Source: Paraburkholderia madseniana (lineage in GTDB: Bacteria; Pseudomonadota; Gammaproteobacteria; Burkholderiales; Burkholderiaceae). From it: a DNA stretch of 64,000 nucleotides. Positions within the stretch are counted from its first letter, which is position 1; every line of letters starts with the position of its first letter. The notes below the pieces were generated by a model that saw only the letters and a list, made by a program, of their open reading frames with translations, did no database searches and was not told the origin of the DNA. The stretch is taken from contig NZ_VOSW01000042.1 in assembly GCF_009690905.1 (NCBI RefSeq), forward strand, positions 1-64,000, given 5' to 3'. Shown one piece after another: positions 1 to 8,748 of this stretch. A program made the position numbers and the translations under genes.

Positions 1-499
1 CGTCATCGGTTTCGACTTCGATGCGCTTGCCGTTGTGCGAGTAGTGGTACCAGTACAGCAGCATCGAACCGAGCGATGCCATCAGCTTGTCGGCGATGTC
101 GCGTGCGCCCGGCAGGTTGTGGTCGTCTTTCTCAGGCAGCACGGTGCCGAGCACCGACACGCCAGTGCGCATCACATCCATCGGGTGCGCGGCGGCCGGA
201 ATCCATTCCAGCGCGGCTTTGACGTTCGCGGGCAAACCGCGCAGCGCCTTGAGCTTCGTCTTGTAGGCGGTCAGTTCGGCCTGCGTCGGCAGCTTTTCGT
301 GGACCAGCAGATACGCGATTTCTTCAAATTCGCATGCACCGGCGATGTCGAGAATGTCGTAGCCGCGGTAATGCAGATCGTTGCCGGTCTTGCCGACCGT
401 GCAAAGGGCAGTGTTGCCAGCCGTCACGCCGGACAGGGCGACGGATTTCTTCGGTTTGAAGGCGCCTGCGTTCGGCGTGCTGTTATCGGCTTCACTCAT
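1..499 (-). CDS. prpC: 2-methylcitrate synthase PrpC (N-terminal part; gene runs off the window)
   Basis: The minus strand encodes the first 166 residues of a citrate-synthase-family protein; the rest lies before position 1. The N-terminus (MSEADNSTPNAGAFKPKKSV, then LSGVTAGNTALCTVG and DLHYRGYDILDIA) is that of 2-methylcitrate synthases, which condense propionyl-CoA with oxaloacetate in the cytoplasmic methylcitrate cycle. Two adjacent ATGs exist (ending at 502 and 499). A GGAG motif is 5 nt before the first and 8 nt before the second, so I chose 499, which gives the usual MSEA start. Divergent prpR and the sigma-54 promoter at 603-617 support the assignment. A housekeeping citrate synthase is the alternative, made unlikely by the neighbour. 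Confidence 0.9.
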   Translation of the reverse strand, partial: MSEADNSTPNAGAFKPKKSVALSGVTAGNTALCTVGKTGNDLHYRGYDILDIAGACEFEEIAYLLVHEKLPTQAELTAYKTKLKALRGLPANVKAALEWIPAAAHPMDVMRTGVSVLGTVLPEKDDHNLPGARDIADKLMASLGSMLLYWYHYSHNGKRIEVETDD

Positions 500-602
500 C
501 ATTTCGTCTCCAACTGCGGGGTTGCGTTCGTGCGGCAATCAGCGCGCCGAGCTTGTCTTTCAGGGTTTCGATGCGGTAACCGGTGAAAACGGAGGCTATA
601 AC

Positions 603-617
603 GCAAAGAATGGGCCA
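603..617 (-). promoter_or_regulatory. Sigma-54 (-24/-12) promoter of prpC
   Basis: Read on the minus strand this is TGGCCCATTCTTTGC: GG and GC separated by exactly 10 nt, matching the TGGCAC-N5-TTGC sigma-54 consensus at its essential positions. The predicted start is near 591, about 90 nt before prpC. It fits PrpR being a sigma-54 activator with an intact GAFTGA loop. Confidence 0.75.
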
Positions 618-634
618 TGCGGAACGCACGCCGC

Positions 635-647
635 TAAGTGCCTGATT
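635..647 (-). promoter_or_regulatory. Possible IHF site between the sigma-54 promoter and its upstream sites
   Basis: On the minus strand AATCAGGCACTTA fits the IHF consensus WATCAA-N4-TTR with one mismatch, and an A-rich tract (649-660) follows. It lies between the -24 element and the putative activator sites, where sigma-54 promoters often carry a bend. The consensus is loose, so this is only suggestive. Confidence 0.35.
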
Positions 648-682
648 TAACAAAAAATCATGTCCTGGCCACCTCGCCGCCT

Positions 683-710
683 GATTTCATAAGTGAAATC
701 GAAGATTTCA
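683..710. promoter_or_regulatory. Putative PrpR upstream activating sites (three alternating half-sites)
   Basis: GATTTCA (683-689), TGAAATC (694-700) and GATTTCA (704-710) alternate in orientation, giving two overlapping perfect inverted repeats with 4-nt and 3-nt spacers. They lie about 92-119 bp upstream of the predicted prpC start, the normal distance for a sigma-54 activator, and overlap a candidate prpR -35 element. Binding by PrpR is inferred from position and symmetry. Confidence 0.6.
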
Positions 711-735
711 AATTCGAAAACGACAGGTGCATAAT
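707..735 (+). promoter_or_regulatory. Candidate sigma-70 promoter of prpR
   Basis: TTCAAA (707-712) and CATAAT (730-735) are separated by 17 bp, about 50 bp upstream of the chosen prpR start. The -35 element overlaps the last putative PrpR half-site, so PrpR binding could repress its own gene. Hexamer matches are only moderate. Confidence 0.4.
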
Positions 736-787
736 AGGCGAACCTCTCGTCCTTCCCGCCTCTCTCTCCAGACAACGAGCCCCCGCC

Positions 788-2764
788 GTGAGCACGCCCC
801 CCTTCGACCCCGCGCAGCGCCCTCGCATCTGGGCCGTCAGCATCAGCCGTCTGCGTGATCTGTTCTTCGACATTGCCGGCGAGTACGTCGAACGCGCCGA
901 TCTGCGCATCGTCTCGCATGGCTTCGAAGACGCCGTGCATGAGATCGACGCGGTCGGTGCCGGGCGTCCGGATGTCGTGATTGCCGGCGGCTCCAACGGC
1001 GCGTATCTGAAAACGCGTGTCAGCGTACCGGTCGTGCTGATCGGCCCAACCGGCTTCGACGTGATGCACGCGCTTGCGCGAGCGCGGCGCGACGGCGCCA
1101 GGGTCGCACTCGTCACGCACGGCGACACGCCAGACGAAGTGCGGCGCTTCATCGCCGCGTACGGCATCGATGTGACATTTGCGTCGTATCAGTCGGCGCA
1201 GGATGCGGAGAGTGTCGTTCTCGATCTGCGCGATCGCGGCATCCAGGCCGTGGTCGGCCCGGGGCTCATTGCCGACCTCGCGGCGAACGCCGGCATGGGC
1301 GCGGTGTTTCTGTACTCACGCGCCTCGGTACGCGCCGCGTTCGATACCGCACTCGAAGTCGCACAGGCCACTCGCCGCGAAACAGTTCGGCGTCAACGGC
1401 TCGACAATCTGCTGCAGCATCTGCGCGACGGCGTCGTCGCGCTCGATGCGCAAGGGCGCGTCGAAGCGATGAACCAGCGCCTTGCCAGCGTGCTCGGCAT
1501 CGATGCGGCACAGGCAGTGGGCCGGGCGCTGCTCGAGCTCGCGCCGGATCTCGCCGGCAGCTTGCCGGACTCAGACGGCGACACGTTCTGCACGGTACGT
1601 GGCGCGAGCTACGTCGTACATCGCGGGCCGCTCGCGAGCAGCAGCTCGGCGGCAGGCACCGTGCTGACGTTTCAGGAATCGCGCGCGGTCGAACGGCTCG
1701 ACCGCACGTTGCGCTCGCGCCAGCGCGTGCAGCAGTTCAGCGCGCGTTATCAGCTTGGCGATATCGTCGGCGTATCCGATTCGATCGAACGGGTCCGCAC
1801 GCTCGTGCAGCGCTACGCGAAATCGGACGCCACCGTGCTGATTCTCGGCGAAAGCGGCACCGGCAAGGAGATGGTCGCGCAGAGCATGCATCAGTTGAGC
1901 GCGCGGCGCGACTTCGCCTTCGTCGCCATCAATTGCGGCGCGTTTCCTGAGGCGTTGCTCGAGAGCGAGTTGTTCGGTTATGAGGAAGGCGCGTTCACCG
2001 GTGCACGCAAAGGCGGCAAGGCGGGGCTGATCGAGGTGGCGCACCGCGGGACGCTGTTTCTCGATGAAATCGCCGAGATGCCGCTGTCGTTGCAGAGTCG
2101 GTTATTGCGTGTGCTGCAGGAACGTGAAGTCGTGCGGCTGGGTTCGACTGAGCCGACGCGAGTGGACATCCGGGTCGTCGCGGCAACGCATCGCGCGTTG
2201 ACTGAAGGGATCGAGGCGGGCAGTTTTCGCGCGGACCTTTACTACCGGCTCAACATTCTGAGCATCGCGCTGCCGCCGCTGCGCGAGCGGCCAACCGATC
2301 TGCTGCCGCTCGCGGTCGAATTGTTGCTGCAGGCGGCGTCGCGTGAGCCGAGACTGGCGGCTCGCCTGCCCCATGCGGATGCGGCGAGACGCGTCCTCGC
2401 TAGTCTCAGTGAGCCGTTAAAGCGCTACACCTGGCCGGGCAACGTGCGTGAACTACAGAACGTGATTGAACGGATTGCGGTTGAACTGGCAGATGCGGAC
2501 GTGGGCACGGGCACTGACTCAAACGGCGCAGCAGAAACCCTCTTCACGCGCGAGGTACTGCGCACCGTCGCGCCTGAAATCTTCGAGCTGCCCCAAGCGC
2601 GCACGAAGAAAGCAGCGCTAACGTTACGCGAGCGCAGCCGTCACGTGGAAGCAGACGAAATCCGCGCCGCCCTCGCCGCCTGCGATGGCGATCGCGATGC
2701 GGTTTGCCAGGCACTCGGCATCAGCAAGACGACGTTATGGCGGAAGCTGAACGCGGCGCAGTAG
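788..2764 (+). CDS. prpR: Propionate catabolism sigma-54 activator PrpR
   Basis: This is a 658-aa enhancer-binding regulator of the methylcitrate operon. Visible parts in order are an N-terminal PrpR_N sensor (to about residue 190), a PAS-like stretch (about 205-300), an AAA+ domain with Walker A GESGTGKE (354-361), the sigma-54-contacting GAFTGA loop (401-406), Walker B GTLFLDE (421-427), and a Fis-type HTH at about 634-652. The frame is open from 638, but I chose the GTG at 788 because it follows the promoter and operator region and starts just before the conserved PrpR_N sequence. It is divergent from prpC. Its 3' end overlaps the convergent AraC gene by 44 nt. Confidence 0.93.
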   Translation: MSTPPFDPAQRPRIWAVSISRLRDLFFDIAGEYVERADLRIVSHGFEDAVHEIDAVGAGRPDVVIAGGSNGAYLKTRVSVPVVLIGPTGFDVMHALARARRDGARVALVTHGDTPDEVRRFIAAYGIDVTFASYQSAQDAESVVLDLRDRGIQAVVGPGLIADLAANAGMGAVFLYSRASVRAAFDTALEVAQATRRETVRRQRLDNLLQHLRDGVVALDAQGRVEAMNQRLASVLGIDAAQAVGRALLELAPDLAGSLPDSDGDTFCTVRGASYVVHRGPLASSSSAAGTVLTFQESRAVERLDRTLRSRQRVQQFSARYQLGDIVGVSDSIERVRTLVQRYAKSDATVLILGESGTGKEMVAQSMHQLSARRDFAFVAINCGAFPEALLESELFGYEEGAFTGARKGGKAGLIEVAHRGTLFLDEIAEMPLSLQSRLLRVLQEREVVRLGSTEPTRVDIRVVAATHRALTEGIEAGSFRADLYYRLNILSIALPPLRERPTDLLPLAVELLLQAASREPRLAARLPHADAARRVLASLSEPLKRYTWPGNVRELQNVIERIAVELADADVGTGTDSNGAAETLFTREVLRTVAPEIFELPQARTKKAALTLRERSRHVEADEIRAALAACDGDRDAVCQALGISKTTLWRKLNAAQ

Positions 2765-3119
2765 TCTGAACGACGCCGCCGTGTTTTGCCGCGTTCGCAC
2801 CGGCGCGCGCGATGAACATGCTGGGCGTCATCCCGCAGCATCGTTTGAAATGCCGGCCAAAGTGGCTTTGATCGAAGAATCCCACCTCCGTGGCAACGAC
2901 CGATCCCGGCACACCTTCGAGCAACAGAGTCTGCGCCCGCTGAATCCGCAGCCCGCACAGATAGCGATACGGTGACGAACCATACTGCTGACGAAACACC
3001 GTCGCGAAGCGCGACACGCTGAGCGCGGACAGCGCGGCGAGTTGCGCGAGCGTCACCGGCTCGTCGAAATGGGCTTCGATAAACGCCCGGGCGGCATTGA
3101 GACTGATGGACTGTTTCAT
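2721..3119 (-). CDS. Short AraC-family regulator (DNA-binding domain only)
   Basis: This 132-aa protein is almost entirely an AraC/XylS DNA-binding domain: first HTH at about residues 22-47, second at 72-102 with the typical VGFFDQSHFGRHFK recognition pattern. The usual N-terminal ligand or cupin domain is absent. The start codon overlaps the stop of the preceding FAD oxidoreductase gene by 4 nt (ATGA), so it is the last gene of that operon and probably regulates it. What signal it senses, if any, cannot be read from the sequence. The 3' end overlaps prpR on the other strand by 44 nt. Confidence 0.82.
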   Translation of the reverse strand: MKQSISLNAARAFIEAHFDEPVTLAQLAALSALSVSRFATVFRQQYGSSPYRYLCGLRIQRAQTLLLEGVPGSVVATEVGFFDQSHFGRHFKRCCGMTPSMFIARAGANAAKHGGVVQTTAPRSASAITSSC

Positions 3120-4285
3120 GGCGTCGCGATGGTCGAGCGGGGCGCGGCTTGCTTCGCGAACCGGGTAACGGAAAACACGTCGAGGGGAATGTCCGTACTA
3201 CCTGTATCGACGAGCTCGGCCAGCGTCTCGCCAACACCCGGACCGATCTGAAAACCCGAGCCGCAGAAGCCGAATGCGTAGTAAAGACCGTCGACCTTGC
3301 TGCTCGGGCCGATCACCGGCTCGCCATCAGGCAGATAGCTTTCCACGCCGCTCCACACGCGAATCACATGCAGCGGCGCCATCGCGGGCACGAGCCGCCG
3401 CAACTGCGCGACTTGTCGCACGGTATTGCGCGGCAGGACCGATGCGCGGCTCATCACGGCATCGGCGGGCCCAGCAGGACCGCCGCCGAGAATGATATTG
3501 CCGCGCGGAATCTGGCGGAAATAGATGCTCTCTTCCTTGATCGATGTGAACACCCCCATCGACGACTTGAACACATACGGCACCGGCTCGGTCACCGCCA
3601 TCTGCGGTCCACTCGCGACGAGCGGAACGGGTTCGCCGAACTGTTCGGTGAGGCGGCTCGCCCAAGCGCCCGCGCAGATCACGAGTTGCGCGGCCCAATA
3701 CACGTCACCGCCTGCGCTCTCCACGCGAAACCGCTCACCGTCTTTTTCGACGCGCACGATCTCAGTGTTCTCGATCACCTGGGCACCGAGCCGCGCGGCC
3801 GCACGACCAAACGCAGGCGCGGCGAGACGCGGATTGGCGTGGCCATCGAGTGGCGAAATCGATGCCGCCAGCACCTCGCGTCCGAGAAACGGAAAGCGTT
3901 GGAACATGGCGTCGCCGTGCAGCACGTTGAGGTCGAGACCATACGCGCGGGCGTCGATCGCATATTGATCGAAATTCTCCACGTCTTTCTGGTGGTAGCA
4001 CACGCGTGTGTGGCCCGACGCCAGAAACTCGATGTCCTCGCCAAGCAGTTCCGTGGAGCGTTGCCATGTGCGCAGCGCACGATTCGCCATTGCCAGTTGC
4101 GGTAGCGCGCGCCCCTGCCGACGAATGCCGCCGAAGTTCACGCCGCTCGCCTGCTGTCCCGTGAGTCCACGTTCGAGCAGGATCACCGAACGCTTGCGCT
4201 GACGCAGGAAGAAGGCGGTTGTCGTCCCCATGATGCCGCCGCCGATCACGATCACATCGGCTTCGTTTGTAGTCGTCGCGCTCAT
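3116..4285 (-). CDS. FAD-dependent amine/amino-acid dehydrogenase, beta (HcnC/DAO-like) subunit
   Basis: This 389-aa protein of the D-amino-acid oxidase (DAO) fold has a dinucleotide-binding motif VIVIGGGIMG at residues 11-20. The C-terminal GLYYAFGFCGSGFQIGPGVGE segment is typical of sarcosine/glycine oxidase-like flavoproteins. With the two preceding genes it forms the three-part set seen in hydrogen cyanide synthase (HcnABC), opine oxidases and D-hydroxyproline dehydrogenase; this subunit would hold the substrate-oxidising FAD. The start at 4285 overlaps the previous stop by 4 nt; the open frame extends further upstream but without homology. The substrate is unknown: an opine, imino acid or N-methyl amino acid are all possible. 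Confidence 0.83.
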   Translation of the reverse strand: MSATTTNEADVIVIGGGIMGTTTAFFLRQRKRSVILLERGLTGQQASGVNFGGIRRQGRALPQLAMANRALRTWQRSTELLGEDIEFLASGHTRVCYHQKDVENFDQYAIDARAYGLDLNVLHGDAMFQRFPFLGREVLAASISPLDGHANPRLAAPAFGRAAARLGAQVIENTEIVRVEKDGERFRVESAGGDVYWAAQLVICAGAWASRLTEQFGEPVPLVASGPQMAVTEPVPYVFKSSMGVFTSIKEESIYFRQIPRGNIILGGGPAGPADAVMSRASVLPRNTVRQVAQLRRLVPAMAPLHVIRVWSGVESYLPDGEPVIGPSSKVDGLYYAFGFCGSGFQIGPGVGETLAELVDTGSTDIPLDVFSVTRFAKQAAPRSTIATP

Positions 4286-5652
4286 TCGCTCACCTCTTCG
4301 GTAAGCGCCACAGGCAGCGGTTTGACCGGCGCCTGGCCGCGCAACCGTCCCACCGAAGACAACGGCACACAAGCCGCCGCCGCGATGATTTCCGCGCCTG
4401 CGTGGCCGCAATAGCGCCCCTGACAGCGGCCCATGCCGACGCGCGAAAACGCCTTCGCGCGATTGGCTTCCTGCGCGCCGGTCGCGTGCACCACACGGCG
4501 CAGTTCGCCGGCTGTAATTGCTTCACAGCGGCAGACGATCGTTTCATCCGGCAAGGACGCGGCGAATTTCGCCGGCCATGGGAAGGCTTCCCGCAGGCCC
4601 GTGGCAAAGCGCGTGAAACGTGCGAGTTCGGCGCGCAACTGCTCGACGCCTCCGACCTGCATGCCGTGATCGCGCAACGCCGCCAAAGCCGCGAGGCGCC
4701 CCGAACGTTCGGCTGCATCCGCACCGCGCACTCTTGCGCCATCGCCCGCCAGGTAGACGCCCTTGACGCTGCTACGGCCGTCGTCGTCGATTTGCGGAAG
4801 CCACTGCTGCGCGTTGTCGTCGAACAGGAAGCGGCACCCGGCGAGGTCCGCAAGCTGAGTCTCCGGACGCAGGTGATAACCGAGCGCGACGGCATCGCAT
4901 GCCAGCTCTAAAAGCTCGCCGTCGGCCAAAGCAACCAGGACGCCGCTTACGCCGTCTTGCGGCGAGCCTTTGATCTCCAAAGGTTGCACGCCGCGATGAA
5001 CCGGCACGCGAGCCTTTGCCAACACACGCGTCAACGCAATCCCCTTTTTGAGCGCGGCGGGAATCGCCAGCAAACGCGGCAGCGCAGCCACACGCTGCAT
5101 GAATGTCGACGTATCGAGCACTGCGGCCACTTGTGCACCCGCCTTCACGTATTGCGCGGCCACGAGATACAGCAGCGGCCCGCTGCCCATCATCACGATG
5201 CGCGAGCCGATCGCGCAGCCCTGCGATTTCAGCGCGACCTGCGCGCCGCCGAGGCTATACGTACCGGCCTGGTGCCAGCCCTTCACCGGCATCAGCCGAT
5301 CCGTCGCGCCGCTGCAAACAATCAGGGAATCGAACGTTAGCGTCTGGTAGCGTATGCCGCTTGCCAGATGCACGGTGTTCGGCGAGATATTCCAGACCAA
5401 CGTCTCCGGCAGATAATCGATCTTGTTCTTCAGCGCATCGAAGCTTTGATGCAGCGAAGCGGCGCGTTCAGCCTCGGTGCCGTACAGCGTTTCGTAGCTG
5501 CGCGAAAACCCTTCCGGTTGCCGCCGATAGATCTGGCCACCGTCACGCCGTCCTTCATCGATGACCGTCGGCCGCAGCCCCGCTTCGACCAGCGCCTGTG
5601 CAGCGCGCACGCCCGCCGGCCCGGTGCCGATGATCACTACACGCGGGGCCAT
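4282..5652 (-). CDS. FAD/NAD-binding, 2Fe-2S dehydrogenase alpha (HcnB/OoxA-like) subunit
   Basis: This 456-aa protein has a first Rossmann motif VVIIGTGPAG (residues 5-14), a second nucleotide site VMMGSGPL (153-160), and a C-terminal BFD-like Fe-S domain with Cys 374, 376, 410 and 415 (CRC ... GRCQGRYC). This layout matches HcnB and the A subunits of octopine/nopaline oxidases and D-hydroxyproline dehydrogenase. The role is electron transfer from the beta subunit towards the respiratory chain. The chosen ATG at 5652 overlaps the end of the preceding small Fe-S gene by 16 nt. The sequence argues for a dehydrogenase, not for cyanide production specifically. Confidence 0.85.
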   Translation of the reverse strand: MAPRVVIIGTGPAGVRAAQALVEAGLRPTVIDEGRRDGGQIYRRQPEGFSRSYETLYGTEAERAASLHQSFDALKNKIDYLPETLVWNISPNTVHLASGIRYQTLTFDSLIVCSGATDRLMPVKGWHQAGTYSLGGAQVALKSQGCAIGSRIVMMGSGPLLYLVAAQYVKAGAQVAAVLDTSTFMQRVAALPRLLAIPAALKKGIALTRVLAKARVPVHRGVQPLEIKGSPQDGVSGVLVALADGELLELACDAVALGYHLRPETQLADLAGCRFLFDDNAQQWLPQIDDDGRSSVKGVYLAGDGARVRGADAAERSGRLAALAALRDHGMQVGGVEQLRAELARFTRFATGLREAFPWPAKFAASLPDETIVCRCEAITAGELRRVVHATGAQEANRAKAFSRVGMGRCQGRYCGHAGAEIIAAAACVPLSSVGRLRGQAPVKPLPVALTEEVSE

Positions 5653-5951
5653 ACACCCTCCGCAGCTTCGGCCAGCTTCGTCACGATCGACATGCCCGGC
5701 GCCGCAGGCGTACTGCACGCCCGCATGCGTTCGCCTTGCGCGGTCCAGACCCAGCAATCCTGGCACGCGCCCATCAAACAGAAACCGGCCCGGCGGCCAT
5801 CGCCGAATTCGGAATCGCGCAACGTGCTCACACCGGTCAGCAAGGCAACCATCAACGTGTCGCCCTCGGCGGCCTCGCGCTCGACGCCGTCTACGGTAAT
5901 CGAAAACGTCTTGCGGCCCGTCTCCGCGAGCCGCACAAATCGTCCGTTCAT
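5637..5951 (-). CDS. Small 2Fe-2S ferredoxin-like gamma (HcnA-like) subunit
   Basis: This 104-aa plant-type 2Fe-2S protein has Cys 58, 63, 66 and 79 (GFCLMGACQDC, then MRAC), the spacing found in HcnA and other small subunits of HcnABC-type dehydrogenases. It would shuttle electrons within the three-subunit complex encoded by this gene and the next two. The ATG at 5951 overlaps the stop of the ABC ATPase gene by 4 nt (ATGA 5948-5951), indicating translational coupling. Confidence 0.85.
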   Translation of the reverse strand: MNGRFVRLAETGRKTFSITVDGVEREAAEGDTLMVALLTGVSTLRDSEFGDGRRAGFCLMGACQDCWVWTAQGERMRACSTPAAPGMSIVTKLAEAAEGVWPRV

Positions 5952-7795
5952 ACCGGGGCCACCTCTTCGGTCTGCAAGCGATTCAACTCGGCGGCCGGAT
6001 GATGGCAAAGAATCTCCGCGCCCGAAGGTAGTTTCTTCAAGGACGGCGGCGTCATATTGCACATACCGTCGATACGCACCGGGCAGCGCGCGCGGAACGC
6101 GCACAACTCGGGAATATCCGCGCACTCACCCATCGCCGGCAACGTGGCACAACCGATCTCGCGGCGCGCATCGAGCCAGCCCGGTTTCAAAGCAGGCACC
6201 GAATCCACCAGCAATTCCGTGTACGGGTGATACGGCGGCGCTGCGAGCACATCGCGTTGCCCGGCTTCCACGCGATGCCCCGCGTACAGCACGATCACTT
6301 CGTCGCAGATGGCGCGCACGGTCGAGATGTCGTGGCTGATGAACATGTAAGACACGCCGAGTTCACGGCGCAATTCGGCCAGCAGGTCGAGGATCGCCGC
6401 GCCGACCACCGTATCGAGCGCGGAGGTCACTTCGTCGCAAAGGATCAACGCAGGATCGGCCGCAAGCGCGCGCGCCAGATTTACGCGCTGCTTCTGGCCG
6501 CCGGACAGTCCGGCAGGCGTGCGCGTGGCAATCGAGGCCGGCAGCTTCACCAGATCGAGCAGTTCGAGCATGCGTTTTTTCGCAGCCGAGCCACTCAGAT
6601 GGTGATAGAACGCGAGCGGGCGGCCCAGAATATCGGCGATCGAATGACTCGGGTTCAGCGCCGTGTCGGCGTTCTGGAACACGATCTGGATCTGGCGATA
6701 CTGCTCCGGCGTGCGGCGCGACAGTTGTGCGGGCAACGGCTTGCCGTCGAACAACACTTCGCCGCCCGCACGATCGACAAGACCGGCCACCACGCGCGCG
6801 AGCGTCGTCTTCCCGGAACCGGATTCGCCAATCACGCCGAGCGTGCTGCCGCGCGGAATCGACAAACTGACGTCGTCGAGCACGCGCACCGCGGGATTGC
6901 CGAAGCGATCGATACGTCCGTAACCCGCCGAGAGTCCGCGAATTTCGAGCAGCGGCGGGATGTGCTTGCCGAGACTCTGCGGCGTCTCCAGCTCCGCTTC
7001 CGGACGACGTGTAGCGGCGAGCAGTTGACGCGTATAAGCATCCACAGGCGCGTCGAGCACTTGCGCGACCACGCCGTTCTCCTTCACCGCGCCGCCATTC
7101 AGCACGACAATGCGGTCCGCCATCTGCGCGACCACAGCCAGATCGTGCGACACGTACACGGCGGTCGTGCCCAGTTCACGAATCACTTTCTTGAAGGCCG
7201 CAAGCACCTCGATCTGCGTGGTGACATCTAGCGCGGTGGTCGGCTCGTCGAACACCACCACCGCGGGATCGGTGATCAACGCCATCGCGGCCATCAAGCG
7301 CTGCAACTGGCCGCCGGACACCTGATGCGGATACCGCTCGCCGATCGTCTCCGGCGCGGGCAGCGCCAACGCGCGAAACAGGTCGATCGCTTTCGCGCGC
7401 GCGGCGTCTTTCGTCATCAAGTGATGCAGCAATGCGGGCTCGGTCACCTGATCCATGATCGTGCGCGCCGGATTGAACCCTGCCGACGCACTCTGCGCAA
7501 CATACGCCACAGTCCGTGCCCGCAGTGCGCGACGGCCCTTGGCATCGAGCGACAGCACATCCACCTCGCCGACGCGCACCGAGCCACTGCTGATCGAACA
7601 TCCTGCCCGCGCATAACCGAGCAACGACAACGCGATGGTCGTCTTACCCGAGCCCGACTCGCCGATCAGCGCCAGCACCTCGCCCTTCTTCACCGAAAAA
7701 TCGACGCCCTTGACGATCTCCGTCACCGGCCCCGGCGCCGCACCGGCGACGACCCGCAGGCCCTTCACTTCAATCATGTCCCGATCAGCCATCAT
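5948..7795 (-). CDS. Fused double ATPase of a peptide/opine ABC importer (DppD-DppF type)
   Basis: This 615-aa protein carries two complete ABC nucleotide-binding domains. The first has Walker A GESGSGKTT (45-53) and signature VSGGQ (159-163); the second has Walker A at 323-331 and signature LSGGQ (430-434). The C-terminal Cys-containing tail (CAFRARCPVRIDGMCN) is typical of oligopeptide/dipeptide transporter ATPases. It energises import together with the two permeases and the binding protein encoded upstream. The start codon overlaps the permease stop by 4 nt, preceded by GGAGG. A fused pair replaces the separate DppD and DppF found in many bacteria. Confidence 0.92.
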   Translation of the reverse strand: MMADRDMIEVKGLRVVAGAAPGPVTEIVKGVDFSVKKGEVLALIGESGSGKTTIALSLLGYARAGCSISSGSVRVGEVDVLSLDAKGRRALRARTVAYVAQSASAGFNPARTIMDQVTEPALLHHLMTKDAARAKAIDLFRALALPAPETIGERYPHQVSGGQLQRLMAAMALITDPAVVVFDEPTTALDVTTQIEVLAAFKKVIRELGTTAVYVSHDLAVVAQMADRIVVLNGGAVKENGVVAQVLDAPVDAYTRQLLAATRRPEAELETPQSLGKHIPPLLEIRGLSAGYGRIDRFGNPAVRVLDDVSLSIPRGSTLGVIGESGSGKTTLARVVAGLVDRAGGEVLFDGKPLPAQLSRRTPEQYRQIQIVFQNADTALNPSHSIADILGRPLAFYHHLSGSAAKKRMLELLDLVKLPASIATRTPAGLSGGQKQRVNLARALAADPALILCDEVTSALDTVVGAAILDLLAELRRELGVSYMFISHDISTVRAICDEVIVLYAGHRVEAGQRDVLAAPPYHPYTELLVDSVPALKPGWLDARREIGCATLPAMGECADIPELCAFRARCPVRIDGMCNMTPPSLKKLPSGAEILCHHPAAELNRLQTEEVAPV

Positions 7796-8748
7796 GCACC
7801 TCCATGGCTACGGCCACGGCGCCGCAAGTTGTCGATCAGCAGATTCATGCCGATGGTCAGCGTCGCAATCGCAACGGCCGGCATCAGAACGGCAGGCGCG
7901 CCCTCGGACAAACCACCGATGTTCTCGCGCACGAGCGACCCCCAATCAGCATTCGGCGGCTGCACGCCAAGGCCGAGGAAACTCAGCCCGCTCAGCAGCA
8001 GCACGATGAACACGAAGCGCAAACCAAAATCGGCGAGCATCGGATGAATCATGTTCGGCAGCACTTCGACGCGTGCAATATAGAAGATGCCCTCGCCGCG
8101 CGCTCTCGCCACCTGCACGTACTCCAGACCCATCAGGTTCACCGCGAGCGAGCGCGAAATACGGAATGCGCCGGGGATGTAGGCCAAAGCGGCAACCGTC
8201 GTCAACATCGGGATCGACGAACCGAACGCCGCGATCACCACGAGCGCGAGCACCTTGCTCGGAATCGAAATCAACGCGTCGAACAGACGGCTCAGGATTT
8301 CATCGACCCAGCGCCCGGACACCGCGGCGAGCAAACCGAAGAACGTGCCGATCAAACTGGCGAGCACGGCTGCGGCCAGCGCGAGGCCCATCGTATAGCG
8401 CGCGCCGTAGAGAATCCGGCTCAACATATCGCGGCCGAGATAGTCGGTGCCGAGCGGATATGCCGCGCTATAGCGGCCGAAAATCTCCGTCGACGTCAGC
8501 GTGCCGCCTTTATACGGTGCAACCAGCGGCCCGATGAACGCGACGATCAGCCAGAAAGTCACCAGCACGAGGCCGATCAGGCCGAGCACGGAGAAACGGT
8601 GCACCAGCCGTTTCAACAGGCCCTGCTTCAGCGTTGCCGTCTCGACGACCAGCGGCTCGACGGTGGGTTCATCGAGGCCCAGGTCGTACAGCTCGGTGCT
8701 GGCATGGGGAACATGAGGAACGTGGGGATTGGTAGGTTGGCTCATCAT
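7792..8748 (-). CDS. ABC transporter permease, DppC/OppC type
   Basis: This inner-membrane permease of about 318 aa has the binding-protein-dependent transport signature around SLAVNLMGLEYVQVARARGEG and several hydrophobic segments after an N-terminal cytoplasmic stretch. The frame is open up to 8781, but I chose the ATG at 8748 because it overlaps the DppB-type stop as ATGA, the same junction used throughout this operon. It pairs with the next gene upstream to form the membrane channel of the peptide/opine importer. Confidence 0.88.
   Translation of the reverse strand: MMSQPTNPHVPHVPHASTELYDLGLDEPTVEPLVVETATLKQGLLKRLVHRFSVLGLIGLVLVTFWLIVAFIGPLVAPYKGGTLTSTEIFGRYSAAYPLGTDYLGRDMLSRILYGARYTMGLALAAAVLASLIGTFFGLLAAVSGRWVDEILSRLFDALISIPSKVLALVVIAAFGSSIPMLTTVAALAYIPGAFRISRSLAVNLMGLEYVQVARARGEGIFYIARVEVLPNMIHPMLADFGLRFVFIVLLLSGLSFLGLGVQPPNADWGSLVRENIGGLSEGAPAVLMPAVAIATLTIGMNLLIDNLRRRGRSHGGA

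Noticed and set aside
3149..4105. Long plus-strand ORF (318 codons) inside the FAD oxidoreductase gene
   Set aside because: It is a His/Arg-rich antisense shadow of a clear flavoprotein gene; such shadows recur opposite most genes in this high-GC window.
4282..5951. Hydrogen cyanide synthase (hcnABC) as such
   Set aside because: The subunit layout matches, but the same layout occurs in opine oxidases and hydroxyproline dehydrogenases, and the importer/oxidase context favours amino-compound catabolism; cyanide production is not supported.
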